Below are positions 61,701 to 64,000 of a stretch of 64,000 nucleotides of DNA, in pieces. The notes below the pieces were generated by a model. The model did not search any database and had not been told where the DNA came from. It worked only from the letters and a program-made list of their open reading frames with translations. This DNA is from Bathynomus jamesi. Its lineage: Eukaryota; Arthropoda; Malacostraca; Isopoda; Cirolanidae. The stretch is taken from positions 232,501-296,500 of the forward strand of contig JAJOZX010005786.1 in assembly GCA_023014485.1 (NCBI GenBank), read 5' to 3'. Both the position numbers and the translations under genes were made by a program. Each line of letters begins with the position of its first letter. Positions within the stretch are counted from its first letter, which is position 1.

Positions 61701-61854
61701 TCTTTGTTTTTCGTTTCCCTTGTGCATTTCAAGTTCGTTTTCCTTCGGTTTCGTTTGTTTCGTTGCCCTATGGTCCTCCGACAGAGATCCGTTTCCGCTT
61801 ACCTGGAAACCTACCCGGAAGCGGTTTGGCTCGGGGCTTTCCAGCTGTGTCAAC

Positions 61855-62780
61855 TGCATGCGTTTGATGACATTTAGCAGCCGTATCGTGTCTGCAATGT
61901 TGAAAAAAAAATTTTGTTCGCTTATTGTGTTCCTATTGTTATTCCTTTTGTTATTCCTTTTGTTCTTGTTTTTCCTATTGCCCTTTAAACTTTGTCCTTT
62001 GTACTTTGGGTTCGTCGGGAGATGTTGATAGTGGAATTTTTTCTCGTATTTGCAGGTTCCATATTTTGCGTAACTCCTGCAGATGTTCAGGTGGTAGAAT
62101 TTGCATATGTCTCCAAATTTACAATGATCATTTTTATAGAAGAAATTGCCGATTGGGGGATGTTCTTATATACATTGTCCTCTTTTATATCTGCAATTAT
62201 CTTTTATATAATATCGGCATATAATTCCTCCCCTATATTTACTCGGGGCCTTTGTTTTTTTCTCATTATTGGGGGACAGTTTCACTCCGTTTTCTTGACT
62301 GGACTCTTGTCTTTTCCTATTTATGCTATCTGTGGTAATGTCCTTCGTTGCCTTTGTACTATCTGTTGTCTTTATACTCTCTTTTGCCTGTATGGTGTCG
62401 GCCTCGTTGTGTGACGGTATTTGACTTATTTCTGATTCGCCTTTCTTCGTTTCTTCTGTTTTCCTCTGTTCTTTATTCACACTTTCCTCTTTTATTTTCT
62501 TCTCGTTCTCTCTTTCTTAAATATCGTAAAAGAGTTTATTTCGGTCATGCAGTTTTCGCAAAAAAAATTTATTCCATTAAGTTGGATCGCATTCGTTATA
62601 AGGGAGATTTTTCATCTTCCCATTCTAGGCATCTGAAATCAAAAAGCAACTGGCAGAGATCGCACCTCATCGCCTTTGCCTCATTAGTTGCATCGTTGCA
62701 GATACCACAGAGTTGCAGGAATTTATTTACCATTTCCATGTTACTGCTAGAGGGTAGCCGCTGGTGTACAAAATTGACTC
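61855..62780 (-). pseudogene. LINE 2 ORF1: PHD-like plus CCCH zinc fingers (right arm)
   Basis: Best copy of the ORF1 N-terminus: read on minus from about 62740 it gives INSCN/VNKFLQLCGICNDATNEA-like codons and AMRCDLCQLLFDFRCLEWE, a PHD/RING-like cysteine arrangement, followed after breaks by a CENC-type pair. 62166-62480 is open (RKTEETKKGESEISQIPSH, GIICRYYIKDNCRYKRGQC), the first CCCH finger; the later fingers lie at 62020-62165 with an indel. This copy shows that the left-arm orientation of the two short segments is the altered one, because only here is the cysteine frame continuous. Confidence 0.7.
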
Positions 62781-62984
62781 AAAAAGGGTATTATTGGAAG
62801 TACTGGGTGAGGGTTAACTCAAACTGGGTGAGAGAAATTATTCTCCGTTACTTCGGGGGATGGGGGATGTGGCACGCTAGATATTTCTCACTGACTGGTG
62901 CTCGCGACTGTGGCTGTGGGGGATAATGAGGAGGGGGGTTATTTGTAGGAATTTCGATAGGCAGCTAATTTCCTTCACAAAGAA

Positions 62985-64000
62985 ACACTCAGTAAAATGG
63001 TGTATAGATTAATTCGTTTCATTTTTATTTACTTTTTTAAATATGCCTCGATTTTTACTTTTTAAAGAAAGATACCACTGTGCACTATATATATATTAAA
63101 CAGCAGAGGAGAGTGTAAGGAAGGAGCCTTGTCTAATTTCGCAAGAGGAACCAAAACATTCGGACAATATATTGCTCCGTCTAACATTCATAGTTTGTTG
63201 TGTGTGCCAAATTTCAATAAGTTTAAACATATGGTGGAATATTTCTGTCTTCTAATTTTTAAAATAGAATATTCTGATTCATTCTATCATATGCTTTACT
63301 TCTATCCAAAAACAACTATAAATTGTTGAATCATTGACAGTATATTTAAATACAATCTCTTTCGAAACATAAATACACAGGTCAATTGAATGGGACCTTT
63401 GGAAACGAAACTGATTAGGAGACGTCCATAAATTATACTCGTAATTAATCATTTATTCGGCGAAGCAAAAGTTTCTAAAGTAATTTGGAGAAGCGGGTGG
63501 CAACAGCAATAGGTTTGTAGTTATCGCTGGATAGAATGTCCGCACATTTATTTTTTCAAGGGGGTGTGATATAAACCCTCATAAACTCTAAATGAATATG
63601 ACTGTGAGCAAACATGGTTGAGAACAATGAGATATAAAAACTAATCACATCATTAGCGTATTTTAAATGCTCATTCGACAGGTCATCTATCGATGGTGAG
63701 GCGCCTGTCTTACGTCTTTAATCAGACTCTTAATTTCAGGCACTGAAGTCCCCGCATTTTCACTGTCCCTACCTATTGTCGTTCCATTGCAACCTACATT
63801 AAGATTAACAATCCCCCCCTCTGTTAAGGATGTCTGAGTACTACTTCGTTCTCCATAACTTAGCTATTTCTACCTCCCAAGACACTTTATCAGTTGTTGA
63901 TGGGATGACATTCTTAGCACCAGTTTCTTTCTTGACAAATTTCCAGAATTTGTTACTATTATTATTTAAATCAACTTTACAGTTTTTTGAAGCTCGAATG
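62985..64000 (-). pseudogene. LINE relic 1 (right arm)
   Basis: Reverse-strand counterpart of 39868-40908, with the NQFGFQRSHS-like block at about 63395-63425 and the ST-IDK-SWEVEIAKLW block at about 63855-63905. It lacks the 226-bp MITE, so the LINE is continuous across 63762-63775. It has about 190 bp (63000-63190) absent from the left arm, including an LINE-like FWHTQ-type remainder. It runs off the window. Confidence 0.65.

Larger units (their letters stand above)
60807..64000 (-). repeat. Inverted copy of 39868-43058 (right arm)
   Basis: Sequence from 60807 to the window end is the reverse complement of 43058 down to about 39868, carrying LINE 2 (5' two thirds) and LINE relic 1. Differences: no hAT MITE; about 190 bp extra around 63000-63190; a longer (TA)n at 61134-61190; two short segments in opposite orientation. 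The arms are separated by about 17.7 kb. Confidence 0.9.

Overview
The window looks like a transposon-packed stretch of an animal genome. An arthropod, probably a crustacean, is my best inference. The reasons are several mariner, piggyBac and hAT-type elements, CR1-like LINEs, a Penelope-like element, two Maverick/Polinton elements, tRNA-derived SINE copies, very long (AT)n, (AC)n and (GA)n microsatellites, and short TTAGG runs (the arthropod telomere motif). I see no intact host gene, no rRNA and no CRISPR. Nearly every reading frame belongs to a mobile element and almost all are broken. Copies in the two large tandem arrays differ by scattered single-base indels, so some frameshifts may be assembly consensus errors rather than decay.

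Layout. 1-2620: 3' part of a CR1-like LINE. 3183-3270: Penelope-like tail and (AT)30. 3524-13330: Maverick A, with integrase, a conserved hypothetical, a small basic protein and a packaging ATPase on the minus strand, and protein-primed DNA polymerase plus an unknown gene ('gene X') on plus. 10403-12645: a satellite-like array of about 450-bp LTR-like units that turns into its own inverse at about 11475. 13384-16450: unknown ORFs and AT-rich or tandem repeats. 16452-27568: Maverick B, the mirror image of A (gene X and polymerase on minus; ATPase, small protein, hypothetical, integrase and a capsid fragment on plus). It is cut by a DD41D mariner, a mariner-type MITE, a 590-bp element whose ends are tandem repeats, and a hAT-like fragment. 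The two Mavericks face each other tail to tail about a centre near 15.5 kb.

27584-28566: minus-strand LINE ORF1 relic (PHD-like plus CCCH zinc fingers). 28692-28896: palindromic MITE. 28966-31238 and 32954-35382: two divergent copies of one DNA transposon family with CACYRG ends, TIRs of roughly 120 bp and a TAA target duplication; each carries the same uncharacterised transposase-like protein. 32220-36180 also holds SINE copies. 36455-38060: Penelope-like element (YVDD reverse transcriptase plus GIY-YIG nuclease). 39480-45647: a LINE relic followed by a second LINE (zinc-finger ORF1, endonuclease, RT), whose 3' part plus flank is repeated four times in tandem (43368-52409).

52708-53482: DD41D mariner. 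54117-60806: a nest in which a DD34D mariner contains a piggyBac (54184-59836), which contains a hAT-like element (54456-56717). 60807-64000: an inverted copy of 39.87-43.06 kb, differing from it by a hAT MITE insertion, an indel and two exact micro-inversions.

The genes do not form a host pathway. The Maverick genes would together replicate, package and integrate one element; each other transposase or RT serves its own family. The strongest candidate for something undescribed is the CACYRG/TAA transposon family; next come the conserved Maverick gene X and the micro-inversions.
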